The translations under genes and the position numbers were made by a program. Below are positions 18,132 to 27,310 of a stretch of DNA of 64,000 nt, one piece after another. Numbering within the stretch: the first letter of the stretch is position 1; each line of letters begins with the position of its first letter. The notes beneath the pieces are model-generated. The model did no database searches. It was not told the DNA's origin and saw nothing but the letters and a program-made list of their open reading frames with translations. This DNA comes from Streptomyces caelestis (GTDB lineage Bacteria > Actinomycetota > Actinomycetes > Streptomycetales > Streptomycetaceae): contig NZ_JACHNE010000001.1 in NCBI RefSeq assembly GCF_014205255.1, positions 8,680,001 through 8,744,000 of the forward strand, given 5' to 3'.

Positions 18132-19796
18132 ATGCGCATCCTCGGAATCAACGCCCTCTTCCACGACCCCGCCGCCGCCCTGGTGATCGACGGGCGGACC
18201 GTCGCCGCCGCGGAGGAGGAGCGGTTCTCCCGGCGCAAGCACGGGAAGCGGCCCCTGCCGTTCTCCGCCTGGGAGCTGCCCGAGAAGGCCGCCGCCTGGT
18301 GCCTGAAGCGGGCCGGGCTGCGCCCGCAGGACCTCGACGCGGTCACCTACTCCTTCGACCCGGCGCTCGCCCGGCCGGCCGGGGACATGGGCCTGGACGA
18401 CCCGTGGGACCACCTGCGGCTGACCTACGCCCGCGAGGCACCCGGTTTCCTGCGGACGGCCCTGCCCGGCCTCGACCCCGGCATCGTCCGCTTCGTGCCG
18501 CACCACATGGCCCACGCCGCCTCCAGCGCCTTCGCCGCACCGGACGCCGGCGACTCCTCCGTGCTGGTCCTGGACGGCCGCGGCGAACGCGCCTCCCACC
18601 TCGCCGCACGCCGCGTGGGGGACCGGCTGGAGGCGCTGCACGCCCAGGACCTGCCGCACTCGCTCGGCCTCGTCTACGAGGAACTCACCGAACACCTCGG
18701 CTTCCTGCGCTCCTCCGACGAGTTCAAGGTGATGGCCCTCGCCTCCCACGGCACCCCGCGCATGCTCGCCGAACTGCGCCGCCACGTGTACCCGACCGGC
18801 GACGGCGGCTTCCACGCCACCGGCGTGCCCTGGCACGAGCTGTGCGCACCGCGCGGGCCCGACGAGCCGTGGACCCAGGACCACGCCGACGTCGCCGCCA
18901 GCGCCCAGGCCGTGCTGGAGGAGACCCTGCTCGACCTGGTGCGCTGGCTGCACGGCCGTACCCACGACCAGGTGCTCACGCTCGCCGGTGGCGTCGCCCT
19001 CAACTGCGTCGCCAACTCCCGTATCGCCCGCGAGGGCCCCTTCTCCCGGGTGTGGGTGCAGCCCGCCGCCGGAGACGCCGGTACCGCCCTGGGCGGCGCC
19101 CTGCTGCTGTCCGCCGGAGAGGGCGACGAGCCGGAGCCCATGGCCGGCGCCGACCTCGGCCGGGACTGGTCCGACGCGGAGCTCGGAGCCTGGCTGAAGA
19201 CGGCCGCCGTGCCCTTCGAACGGCCCCCGGACATCGCCGCCACCGTCGCCCGGGCCCTCGCGGACAACGCGATCGTCGCCTGGTTCCAGGGGCGGTCCGA
19301 ATACGGCCCCCGGGCGCTCGGCCACCGCTCCCTGCTCGCCCACCCCGGGCACGCGGGCAACCTGGAACGGCTCAACGACGTCAAGGGCCGCGAGCAGTTC
19401 CGGCCCGTCGCCCCGATAGTCCTCGCCGACCGCGCCGCCGAGATCTTCGACGGCCCGCTGCCCAGCCCGTACATGCTGTTCGTGCACGACGTCGCCCCGG
19501 ACTGGCGGGACCGCGTCCCCGCCGTCGTCCACGTCGACGGCACCGCCCGCATCCAGACCGTCGACCCGGCCCGCGAACCGCTGGTGGCCCGCGTGCTCGG
19601 CGAGTTCGAGCGGCTCACCGGCCTCCCCGTCGTCGTCAACACCAGCCTCAACACGGCCGGGCGGCCCATGGTCGACGACCCGCGCGACGCCCTGGAGTGC
19701 TTCGGCTCCTCACCCGTCGACCTGCTGGCCATCGGCCCTTACGCCATCCGCCGCGGCGGCCTGTTCCGTTCCGAGGATCCCGGAGGCCTGCGATGA
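18132..19796 (+). CDS. NodU/TobZ-family carbamoyltransferase
   Basis: The 554-residue protein begins MRILGINALFHDPAAALVID, the classic NodU-family start. It also shows VPHHMAHAASSAF with the metal-binding histidines, LAGGVALNCVANSRI, the GRSEYGPRALGHRSLL motif and the C-terminal VNTSLNTAGRPMVDDP. These enzymes transfer a carbamoyl group from carbamoyl phosphate, via an adenylate, to a hydroxyl of a sugar or natural product. Its place among glycosyltransferases suggests a carbamoylated sugar in the product. Its stop overlaps the next gene by four bases. Confidence 0.94.
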   Translation: MRILGINALFHDPAAALVIDGRTVAAAEEERFSRRKHGKRPLPFSAWELPEKAAAWCLKRAGLRPQDLDAVTYSFDPALARPAGDMGLDDPWDHLRLTYAREAPGFLRTALPGLDPGIVRFVPHHMAHAASSAFAAPDAGDSSVLVLDGRGERASHLAARRVGDRLEALHAQDLPHSLGLVYEELTEHLGFLRSSDEFKVMALASHGTPRMLAELRRHVYPTGDGGFHATGVPWHELCAPRGPDEPWTQDHADVAASAQAVLEETLLDLVRWLHGRTHDQVLTLAGGVALNCVANSRIAREGPFSRVWVQPAAGDAGTALGGALLLSAGEGDEPEPMAGADLGRDWSDAELGAWLKTAAVPFERPPDIAATVARALADNAIVAWFQGRSEYGPRALGHRSLLAHPGHAGNLERLNDVKGREQFRPVAPIVLADRAAEIFDGPLPSPYMLFVHDVAPDWRDRVPAVVHVDGTARIQTVDPAREPLVARVLGEFERLTGLPVVVNTSLNTAGRPMVDDPRDALECFGSSPVDLLAIGPYAIRRGGLFRSEDPGGLR

Positions 19797-20866
19797 CCGA
19801 GACCCACCCCCGCAGCCGGGACGCCGAGTACGCCGTCGTCGTCCCGACCCTCGGCCGGCCCGGTCTGCGCGTGTGCCTGCACGCCCTGGCCGAGGCGAGC
19901 GGACCGGGGCCGCTCCGGGTGGTCCTCGTCGACGACCGGCCCGGCCCGGTCCGCCCGCCCCTCACCGCCGACGTCCCGCCGTCCCTGCGCTCGCGCACCA
20001 TCGTCGTGCCCGGCGGGGCGCGCGGACCCGCCGCCGCACGCAACGTCGGCTGGCGGGCGGCCGGTGACGTGCCCTGGATCGTCTTCCTCGACGACGACGT
20101 CGTACCCGGTCCCACCTGGGGCGACGACCTCACGCTGGACCTGGCCGCAGCGACCGAGCGGACCGCCGGGATCACCGCCCGGATCGAGGTGCCGCTGCCC
20201 ACCGACCGCCGACCGACCGACTGGGAACGCAACACGGCCGGACTCGCCGGCGCCCACTGGATCACCGCCGACATGGCGTACCGCCGGGCCGCGCTGGCCG
20301 CCGTCGGCGGATTCGACGAGCGCTTCCGGCGTGCCTTCCGGGAGGACGCCGACCTCGCCCTGCGCATCCTCGACGCCGGCTGGACGCTCACCGGGGGCCG
20401 GCGCACCACCACCCACCCCGTGCGGCCGGCCGGGCGCTGGATCTCCGTCCGGCTCCAGGCCGGCAACGCCGACGACGTGCTGATGACCCGGCTGCACGGC
20501 CGCCACTGGTGGCGCCGGGCGGAGGCACCCCGCGGGCGGCTGCCCGCGCACCTGGCCGTGACCGGGGCTGCGGTGACGGCGCTGGGTTGCGCCCTGCTCG
20601 GCCGGCACCGACTGGCCGGGGCCTGCGCCGCCGCATGGCTGGCCGGCACGGCCGAGTTCGCCCTGGCCCGGATCCTGCCCGGACCGCGCACCCGCGACGA
20701 GGTGCTCACCATGGCCGTGACCAGCACGATCGTCCCGCCGGCCGCGACCTGGCACTGGCTGCGCGGGCGACTCGCGCACCGTAAGGCCCGGCCGCTCACC
20801 CCGCTCGGGACCGGCGAGCCGGCGCCCGCGCCCCGCCCGGCGGTCAGGGAACGGCTGCGGTCATGA
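19793..20866 (+). CDS. Family 2 glycosyltransferase with C-terminal membrane region
   Basis: The 357-residue protein has a GT-A fold: YAVVVPTLGRPGLRVCL at the N-terminus, the metal-binding DDD in IVFLDDDVVPGP and the acceptor-site ED in AFREDADLALRI. A hydrophobic stretch (AVTGAAVTALGCALL, then LAGACAAAWLAGTAEFALAR) near residue 260 suggests membrane association. It is coupled to its neighbours by ATGA overlaps on both sides, so it belongs to the same operon. Confidence 0.92.
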   Translation: MTETHPRSRDAEYAVVVPTLGRPGLRVCLHALAEASGPGPLRVVLVDDRPGPVRPPLTADVPPSLRSRTIVVPGGARGPAAARNVGWRAAGDVPWIVFLDDDVVPGPTWGDDLTLDLAAATERTAGITARIEVPLPTDRRPTDWERNTAGLAGAHWITADMAYRRAALAAVGGFDERFRRAFREDADLALRILDAGWTLTGGRRTTTHPVRPAGRWISVRLQAGNADDVLMTRLHGRHWWRRAEAPRGRLPAHLAVTGAAVTALGCALLGRHRLAGACAAAWLAGTAEFALARILPGPRTRDEVLTMAVTSTIVPPAATWHWLRGRLAHRKARPLTPLGTGEPAPAPRPAVRERLRS

Positions 20867-21624
20867 CCCGGCCCACCGGTCCCTGGCTGCTCTCCGGGGC
20901 GTACGGGCCCACCGGCGTGCCGCAGCCCCCGCACGACCCCGGCGGCCCGCTCCCCGCGGCCGTCCTCTTCGACCGCGACGGCACGCTCGTCGCCGACGTC
21001 CCCTACAACGGGGACCCGGCCCGGGTCGCGCTCATGCCCGGCGCGCGGGAGGCCGTCGACGCCGTGCGCGCCGCCGGGATCCCCGTCGGCGTCGTGACCA
21101 ACCAGTCGGGCCTGGCCCGTGGTCTGCTGACCCCTCGCCAGGTGGAGGACGTACGCCTGAGGGTGGAGGAGCTGCTCGGGACGTTCGCCGTCTGGGCCGT
21201 GTGCCCGCACGGGCCGGGGGAGGGCTGCGGCTGCCGCAAACCGGCCCCCGGACTGATCCTGGCCGCGTGCCGCAGGCTCGCCGTCCCGCCCGAACGCACC
21301 GTCGTCATCGGCGACATCGGGGCCGACATGGAGGCCGCCCGTGCGGCAGAGGCCCGGGGCATCCTGGTCCCCACGCCCGCCACGCTTCCCGAGGAGGTCA
21401 CGGAGGCCGACGCGACGGCCGCCGACCTGCTCGGTGCGGTGCGCCTGGTCCTGGATCCGGAGCGCGCGGCGGCGCCGACGGGAGGGCCGCGGCGGGGTCC
21501 GGGGGTGCGGGAGGGAGAGCCGCGGCGGGGTGCGGCCCGGCCCGCGGGGGAGCGGCGAGGCGACCCACCCGGGCCGGCGACACCACCGCGCCGGCACGCC
21601 CTGCCCACAGGAGGGCCGCGATGA
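20863..21624 (+). CDS. HAD phosphatase, GmhB/histidinol-phosphatase type
   Basis: The 253-residue protein has the HAD nucleophile motif LFDRDGTLVADVPYNGD, motif II VVTNQSGLARG, the zinc loop CPHGPGEGCGCRKP and motif IV VIGDIGADM. This is the GmhB pattern (D,D-heptose 1,7-bisphosphate 7-phosphatase), close to histidinol phosphatase. Next to GmhA and HldE, GmhB is the better reading. After residue ~200 it carries a 50-residue Arg/Gly/Pro tail encoded by GC-rich DNA with a 13-nt direct repeat at 21486 and 21519. That tail is absent from typical GmhB and may be a readthrough extension. Confidence 0.88.
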   Translation: MTRPTGPWLLSGAYGPTGVPQPPHDPGGPLPAAVLFDRDGTLVADVPYNGDPARVALMPGAREAVDAVRAAGIPVGVVTNQSGLARGLLTPRQVEDVRLRVEELLGTFAVWAVCPHGPGEGCGCRKPAPGLILAACRRLAVPPERTVVIGDIGADMEAARAAEARGILVPTPATLPEEVTEADATAADLLGAVRLVLDPERAAAPTGGPRRGPGVREGEPRRGAARPAGERRGDPPGPATPPRRHALPTGGPR

Positions 21625-22694
21625 CACCCCTCCGTTCCCGCAGCCGCCTGCCCCGGACCCTCGTCGTCCGTCTCGACAGCGCCGGCGACGTGCTCCTGGC
21701 CGGGCCCGCCGTGCGGGCCGTCGCGGCCGGGTCCTCGTACACCGCGCTGCTGTGCGGGCCGCAGGGCGCCGCGGCGGGGCGGATGCTGCCCGGGGCGGAC
21801 GACGTGCTGACCTACGACGCCCCCTGGGTCGGGCTGGAGCCGCCGCCGGTCACACGGGCGGCCACCCGGCGGTTGATGGAGACGCTCACGGCGGGCCGCT
21901 TCGACCGGGCGCTCGTCCTCGTGTCGTACCACCAGAGCCCGCTGCCGATCGCCCTGTTGCTGAGGCTCGCCGGGGTCGGATGGACGGCCGCCGACAGCGA
22001 GGACTACCCGGGCGCGCTGCTCGACCTGCGGCACCGCAGACCGCCGCACCGCCATGAGGCCCTCGCCGCCCTCGACCTGGCCGTCACCGCCGGCTACGCC
22101 CTTCCGCCCGGCGACGACGGCCGGCTGCGCGTCACACCGCCGCCCCCCACCACCCACCTCACCGGCCCGGAGCCGTACGTCGTCGTCCACCCCGGCGCCG
22201 CCGTCCCCGCCCGGGCCTGGACCCCCGGCCGGGCGGCGCGCGCCGTCGCCGCCCTGTCCGCCGAGGGGTTCCGGGTCGTCGTCACCGGAGGCCGCGCCGA
22301 GCGGGAGCTGACCGCGCGGGTCGCCGGGCGGCACGCGCTGGACCTCGGCGGCGCCACCGACCTGCCGCACCTGGCCGGAGTCCTCACCGGGGCGCGGGTC
22401 GTCGTGGCCGGGAACACCGGACCGGCCCATCTCGCCGCCGCCGTCGGCACACCCGTCGTCAGCCTCTTCGCACCGGTCGTGCCGGCCGAACGGTGGGCCC
22501 CCTACGGCGTACCGCACGTCCTGCTCGGCGACCGGCACGCCGCGTGTGCCAACACCCGGGCCCGGCACTGCCCCGTGCCGGGCCACCCCTGCCTGGACGG
22601 CATCGGCGACGCCGAGGTGCTCGCCGCCGTGGCGGCCCTCACGGACGACCCGGTGGACCAGGGAGAACAGACGGAGCGAGGAGCGGCCGTATGA
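21621..22694 (+). CDS. Family 9 glycosyltransferase (heptosyltransferase-like)
   Basis: The 357-residue GT-B protein starts LVVRLDSAGDVLLAGPAVRA, the GT9 N-terminal motif. It contains VVHPGAAVPARAWTP near the middle and the nucleotide-sugar site AGNTGPAHLAAAVGTPVVSL. Known GT9 enzymes are LPS heptosyltransferases that use ADP-heptose; in a Gram-positive the acceptor must be something else. It sits in the ATGA-coupled run with the HAD protein and the next glycosyltransferase. Confidence 0.92.
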   Translation: MTPLRSRSRLPRTLVVRLDSAGDVLLAGPAVRAVAAGSSYTALLCGPQGAAAGRMLPGADDVLTYDAPWVGLEPPPVTRAATRRLMETLTAGRFDRALVLVSYHQSPLPIALLLRLAGVGWTAADSEDYPGALLDLRHRRPPHRHEALAALDLAVTAGYALPPGDDGRLRVTPPPPTTHLTGPEPYVVVHPGAAVPARAWTPGRAARAVAALSAEGFRVVVTGGRAERELTARVAGRHALDLGGATDLPHLAGVLTGARVVVAGNTGPAHLAAAVGTPVVSLFAPVVPAERWAPYGVPHVLLGDRHAACANTRARHCPVPGHPCLDGIGDAEVLAAVAALTDDPVDQGEQTERGAAV

Positions 22695-23656
22695 ACATCC
22701 TGCTGTGGCACGTGCACGGCTCCTGGACGACCGCGTTCGTCCAGGGCCCGCACACCTACCTCGTCCCCGTCACCCCGGGCCGCGACCCGGACGGCCTGGG
22801 GCGGGCCCGCACCTTCTCCTGGCCCGCCTCCGTGCGCGAGGTCACCCCGGAGGAACTCCGCGACACGCACGTTGACCTGGTCCTCCTGCAACGGCCGCAC
22901 GAGCTGGAGCTGGCGGAACGCCGGCTCGGCGGCCGCCGCCCCGGCCGGGACGTGCCCGCCGTGTACCTGGAGCACAACGCGCCCGACGGCGACGTACCGG
23001 ACACCCGGCATCCGTGCGCCGACCGCGCCGACCTGACCGTCGTGCACGTCACGCACTTCAACCGGCTGTTCTGGGACTGCGGCACCACGCGCACCGAGGT
23101 CGTCGAACACGGCATCGTCGACCCGGGCCACCGCTACACCGGCCGGCTCGCCCGCGCGGCCGTCGTCGTCAACGAACCCGTGCGACGCGCCCGGTACACC
23201 GGTACGGACCTGCTGCCCACCCTGGCCGAGGCGGTGCCGCTCGACGTGTTCGGCATGGGCACCGAGGGCCTGGCCGGCCGGCTCGGCCTGCCACCGGACC
23301 GGTGCCGCACCGCCGACCTGCCCCAGAGCGAGCTGCACCCGGCCATGGCCGAACGCCGCATGTACCTGCACCCGGTGCGCTGGACCTCCCTCGGGCTGTC
23401 CCTGCTGGAGGCGATGCACCTCGGCCTGCCCGTCCTGGCCCTCGCCACCACCGAGGCCGTCGAGGCGGTGCCGCCCGGCGCGGGCACCCTCTCCACCCGC
23501 CCCGATGTCCTGGCCCGGGCCGCCCGCCGCTACCTCCACGAACCCGAGGCCGCGGCCGCGGACGGAGCCCGGGCCCGGCAGGCGGCCCTTGAACGCTACG
23601 GGCTCAAGCGCTTCCTGGCCGACTGGGAGCACCTGATCACGGAGGTGTGCTCATGA
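22691..23656 (+). CDS. Glycosyltransferase (GT4/GT1-like, GT-B fold)
   Basis: The 321-residue protein begins MNILLWHVHGSWTTAFVQGP and has the C-terminal GT-B donor site SLGLSLLEAMHLGLPVLALA. The SLLEAM element is the EX7E-like motif of retaining transferases. It lacks the long N-terminal domain of classic GT4 enzymes and is shorter than usual. Four-base overlaps join it to the flanking transferases, so it very likely acts on the same glycan. Confidence 0.85.
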   Translation: MNILLWHVHGSWTTAFVQGPHTYLVPVTPGRDPDGLGRARTFSWPASVREVTPEELRDTHVDLVLLQRPHELELAERRLGGRRPGRDVPAVYLEHNAPDGDVPDTRHPCADRADLTVVHVTHFNRLFWDCGTTRTEVVEHGIVDPGHRYTGRLARAAVVVNEPVRRARYTGTDLLPTLAEAVPLDVFGMGTEGLAGRLGLPPDRCRTADLPQSELHPAMAERRMYLHPVRWTSLGLSLLEAMHLGLPVLALATTEAVEAVPPGAGTLSTRPDVLARAARRYLHEPEAAAADGARARQAALERYGLKRFLADWEHLITEVCS

Positions 23657-24930
23657 CCCCGTCCCTCAGCCCCTTCCCCACCGGACCGCTCGGCGGCGAC
23701 CCCCTCGACCCCGGCGTCCTCACGATCGCGCTCGTCTCGGAGCACGCCAGTCCGCTCGCCGCGCTCGGCGGGGTGGACGCCGGCGGCCAGAACGTCCACG
23801 TCGCCTGCCTCGCCGGGGCGCTCGCCGACCGCGGCCACCGCGTCACCGTCTACACCCGCCGGGACGCGCCCGACCTGCCCTGCCGGGTGGAGCTGCGCGA
23901 CGGCGTCGAGGTGCACCACGTCCCCGCCGGACCGGCCGAGCCGCTCCCCAAGGACGAACTCCTGCCGTACATGGGCGAGTTCGGCCACTACCTGGCGCGC
24001 GGCTGGCGCACCCGGGCCCCCGACCTCGTGCACTCGCACTACTGGATGTCGGGCCTGGCCGCCCTGCGGGCGACCCGCGCGCACGGGCTGCCCCTGCTGC
24101 ACACGTATCACGCCCTCGGCACCGTGAAGCGCCGGCACCAGCGCCACGCCGACACCAGCCCACCGGAGCGGATCCCCGGCGAGATCAAGGTCGGGCTGGG
24201 GTGCGACCGGGTCGTCGCCACCTGCCGGGACGAGGCCGCCGAACTGACCCGCATGGGCATACCCCCGCACAAGATCGGCATCGTGCCGTGCGGTGTCGAC
24301 CCCGACCGGTTCACCCCGAAGGGCCCGGCCGTGCCGCGCGGACCGTATCCGCACCGGCTGGTCCAGCTGGGCCGGCTGGTGCCGCGCAAGGGCGCCGCGG
24401 TGGCCGTCGCCGCGCTGGCCCGGCTGCCCGGCACCGAGCTCGTCGTGGTCGGCGGGCCGCCCGCGGACCGGCTCGACAACGACCCGGAGGTCCGGCGGCT
24501 GCGCGGCATCGCCCGGGACGCCGGCGTCGCCGACCGGGTCCGCTTCACCGGCGCCGTGCCCAGCGAGGAGGTGCCGCCGCTGCTGCGCTCCGCCGACGTC
24601 GTCGTGTGCCCGGCCGACTACGAGCCCTTCGGCATCGTCCCGCTGGAAGCCATGGCCTGCGGCGTGCCCGTCGTGGCCAGCGCGGTCGGCGGGCAGCTCG
24701 ACACCGTCGCCGACCCGGGCACCGGACGGCTGGTGCCGCCCCGCGACCCGGAGGCCCTGGCCCGCGCCGTCGCCGGCCTGCTCGCCGACCCGGCGGCCCG
24801 CGAGGCGTGCGGGGCGGCCGGCCGCCGCCGGGTCCTGAGCCGCTACGGCTGGGGCCGGGTCGCCGCGGCCACCGAGGCCGCCTACTGCGAGGTCCTCGAC
24901 GCCGAGCCCGCCGCGACGGGCGCCGGCTGA
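23653..24930 (+). CDS. Family 4 glycosyltransferase
   Basis: The 425-residue protein resembles sucrose-phosphate-synthase/MshA-type GT4 enzymes. The N-terminal donor/acceptor loop is LGGVDAGGQNVHVACLAGAL, followed by VPCGVDPDRFTP and the retaining EX7E motif YEPFGIVPLEAMACGVPVVA. The start ATG 23653 overlaps the previous stop (ATGA). With the two preceding transferases this gives three consecutive GT-B enzymes. Confidence 0.93.
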   Translation: MTPSLSPFPTGPLGGDPLDPGVLTIALVSEHASPLAALGGVDAGGQNVHVACLAGALADRGHRVTVYTRRDAPDLPCRVELRDGVEVHHVPAGPAEPLPKDELLPYMGEFGHYLARGWRTRAPDLVHSHYWMSGLAALRATRAHGLPLLHTYHALGTVKRRHQRHADTSPPERIPGEIKVGLGCDRVVATCRDEAAELTRMGIPPHKIGIVPCGVDPDRFTPKGPAVPRGPYPHRLVQLGRLVPRKGAAVAVAALARLPGTELVVVGGPPADRLDNDPEVRRLRGIARDAGVADRVRFTGAVPSEEVPPLLRSADVVVCPADYEPFGIVPLEAMACGVPVVASAVGGQLDTVADPGTGRLVPPRDPEALARAVAGLLADPAAREACGAAGRRRVLSRYGWGRVAAATEAAYCEVLDAEPAATGAG

Positions 24931-25025
24931 ACCGATCCGTCCCCGACCCGCCGCAGCCGATGCCCGAAGACCGAAGGAGGTGTGGGTCCGCCACCGTCCA
25001 CCGGGCGGCGGCACGCCCGAACAGC

Positions 25026-25661
25026 ATGAGCGAACACCCTGCACACCCCGCGCTCGATGCCGCCCGCCTGCACTGCCGGTCACTGGAAGAGGCACTCGGC
25101 CGGTTCCGCCGGCACGGCCTCGGACGGATCGCGGACTGGGGCGGCCTGCTGGCCGACGTCCTCACCGGCGGCGGCCGGCTGCTCGCCGCGGGCAACGGCG
25201 GCAGTGCCGCCCAGGCCCAGCACCTCACCGCCGAACTGGTCGGCCGCTACCGCCGGGAACGCCGCGCCTACTCCGCGCTCGCCCTGCACGCCGAGACGTC
25301 CAGCGTGACCGCCATCGGCAACGACTACGGCTTCGACCACGTCTACGCCCGCCAGGTCACCGCCCACGGCCGCCCCGGCGACATCCTGATGCTGCTGTCC
25401 ACCTCCGGCCGCAGCGCCAACCTCGTCGCCGCGGCCGTGACCGCGCGGCAGGCCGGACTGCGCGTCTGGGCGCTCACCGGGCGCGGCCCGAACCCCCTCG
25501 CCGAAGCCGCCCACGAAGCCCTGTGCGTCGACGCGGACAGCACCGCGAACGTCCAGGAGATCCACCTCGTCGCCGTCCACCTGCTCTGCGAGTGCTTCGA
25601 CACGGCCGTGTCCACACCGCTCGCACGGCGCACGGTCCTCACCCACGGGAGCACGCCATGA
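25026..25661 (+). CDS. gmhA: Sedoheptulose-7-phosphate isomerase (phosphoheptose isomerase)
   Basis: The 211-residue SIS protein aligns with GmhA across its length. It has GNGGSAAQAQHLTAELVGRY at about residue 58, the phosphate-binding STSGRSANLVAAAV near 120 and the metal/active-site helix NVQEIHLVAVHLLCE. The reaction converts sedoheptulose 7-phosphate to D-glycero-D-manno-heptose 7-phosphate. ATG 25026 fits family length, although the nearest AGGAGG is 47 bases upstream. Its stop overlaps hldE by four bases. Confidence 0.93.
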   Translation: MSEHPAHPALDAARLHCRSLEEALGRFRRHGLGRIADWGGLLADVLTGGGRLLAAGNGGSAAQAQHLTAELVGRYRRERRAYSALALHAETSSVTAIGNDYGFDHVYARQVTAHGRPGDILMLLSTSGRSANLVAAAVTARQAGLRVWALTGRGPNPLAEAAHEALCVDADSTANVQEIHLVAVHLLCECFDTAVSTPLARRTVLTHGSTP

Positions 25662-27064
25662 CCGGACCGGAACCGCTCGCGGTCGTCGGGGACGTCCTCC
25701 TCGACGAGGACATCGAAGGCGTCTCCACCCGGCTCTCGCCGGACGCCCCCGCCCCCGTCGTCGACGTCACCGGTGACCGGCGGCACCCGGGAGGAGCCGG
25801 ACTGGCCGCCGCACTCGCCGCCCGCGGCGGCCGGGACGTGGTCCTGGTGACCGCGCTCGGTGACGACGAGGCCAGCGAGGCCGTACGGCGTGACCTGCGC
25901 GACCGGGTCCGGCTGCTGGAACTCCCGCTCAAGGGCACCCTGCCGGTCAAGACCCGCGTCCTCGCGGGCGGCCGGCCCGTCGTACGCATCGACCGGGGCG
26001 GCGGCACCCCCGGCGAACCCGACGACGCCGTCCGGGAGGCACTGGCGGACGCCCGCGCGATCCTGGTCGCCGACTACGGGCGCCACACCGCGGGCGCCCT
26101 GCGGCCCCACCTCGAGGACGCCGCCCGCCGCACACCCCTGGTGTGGGACCCGCACCCCGACGGCGACCCGCCCGTGCCCGGAGCCCGGCTCGTCACCCCC
26201 AACGCGGCGGAGGCACGAGCCCTGTACCCCGGCTCCGGAGGGACGTCACTGGGTGCGTACGCCGAGCGGGGAGCACGGCTGGCGGAACGCTGGCGCGCGG
26301 CGGGCGTCGCCGTCACCCTGGGCGACCGCGGGGTACTGCTCGCCCGGCCCGGCTCCGGTACGCCGATGCTCGTCCCCGTGCCCTTCCGGGCTGCCGGCGA
26401 CCCGTGCGGCGCGGGCGACTGCTTCGCCGCGACGACGGCGGCGGCCCTCGCCGACGGCCTGCTCCCCGAGGAGGCGCTGCAACGGGCCGTCGCCGAGGCC
26501 GCCGCGTTCGTCGCGGCCGGCGGCGCGGGCAACCCCGACCTGTGGCGGACCGAGCCGCCGCCCGGCCCCGCGGACGACCCCGCGACCGACGCGTTCGCCC
26601 TCGCGGAGAGCGTCCGGGCCCGCGGCGGCACCGTCGTCGCCACCGGCGGCTGCTTCGACCTGGTGCACGCCGGTCACGTCGGCCTGCTGGAGAGCGCCCG
26701 GCGCATCGGCGACTGCCTCATCGTGTGCCTGAACTCCGACGCGTCCGTCACCCGCCGCAAGGGCCCGGGCCGCCCGCTCAACCCGGCGGCGGACCGCGCC
26801 CGCGTCCTCGCCGCGCTCGGCAGCGTCGACGCCGTCGTGGTCTTCGAGGAGGACACCCCCGAGGGCGTACTGGCCCGGCTGCGCCCTGACGTCTGGGTCA
26901 AGGGCGGCGACTACTCGGTCCAGGACCTGCCCGAGGCGGAGGTGCTCCGCACCTGGGGCGGCCAGGCCGTGGTCCTGCCCTACCTCGACGGCCGCTCCAC
27001 GACCCTCCTGACCCGCCGGGCGGCAAAGGCGGCGACGGTGGCCCTGCGACCGTCGGGCTCCTGA
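25658..27064 (+). CDS. hldE: Bifunctional heptose-7-phosphate kinase / heptose-1-phosphate adenylyltransferase
   Basis: The 468-residue protein fuses two domains as in E. coli HldE. The PfkB-type kinase domain (about 1-300) begins PLAVVGDVLLDEDIEGVSTR and has the anion-hole motif CGAGDCFAA at about 249. The C-terminal nucleotidyltransferase domain (about 325-468) has GGCFDLVHAGHVGLLESAR with the HxGH signature and the motif DVWVKGGDYS. Together with GmhA and a GmhB-like phosphatase it would make an ADP-heptose. It closes the sugar cluster. Confidence 0.93.
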   Translation: MTGPEPLAVVGDVLLDEDIEGVSTRLSPDAPAPVVDVTGDRRHPGGAGLAAALAARGGRDVVLVTALGDDEASEAVRRDLRDRVRLLELPLKGTLPVKTRVLAGGRPVVRIDRGGGTPGEPDDAVREALADARAILVADYGRHTAGALRPHLEDAARRTPLVWDPHPDGDPPVPGARLVTPNAAEARALYPGSGGTSLGAYAERGARLAERWRAAGVAVTLGDRGVLLARPGSGTPMLVPVPFRAAGDPCGAGDCFAATTAAALADGLLPEEALQRAVAEAAAFVAAGGAGNPDLWRTEPPPGPADDPATDAFALAESVRARGGTVVATGGCFDLVHAGHVGLLESARRIGDCLIVCLNSDASVTRRKGPGRPLNPAADRARVLAALGSVDAVVVFEEDTPEGVLARLRPDVWVKGGDYSVQDLPEAEVLRTWGGQAVVLPYLDGRSTTLLTRRAAKAATVALRPSGS

Positions 27065-27128
27065 CGACGTCCGGCTGACCTGCGGCTGAGGGGCTCCCGC
27101 CGGGGAAGCAGCCCGGCCGACCGGTTGT

Positions 27129-27145
27129 GGGGCTGTGTGAGCCCC
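27129..27145 (+). terminator. Weak hairpin after hldE
   Basis: GGGGCT and AGCCCC pair around GTGTG, some 65 bases after the hldE stop. There is no T-run, so its role as a terminator is tentative. Confidence 0.35.
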
Positions 27146-27310
27146 TCCGGGGTGGGCCGGTCGGCCAGCGGCTCGAACCCCGCGGGTCCCGTCCGGGCCC
27201 GAGCGGTCGGCCGGCTCTCTCCGCAGCCGCGGCCGACCGCCGCGTCGGCCTGGGATTCGCCTCAGGCGGTCGCGGCCAGAAGTCGCCGCCGCCCCCCGCC
27301 ACGCGCCCGC

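Noticed and set aside
17109..19532. 807-codon minus-strand open frame under the carbamoyltransferase
   Set aside because: The antisense of well-supported genes with strong family motifs; its translation is low-complexity Gly/Val/Arg.
21486..21531. 13-nt direct repeat inside the HAD tail as a mobile-element footprint
   Set aside because: No flanking inverted repeats or transposase; it is more simply GC-rich slippage in a low-complexity tail.
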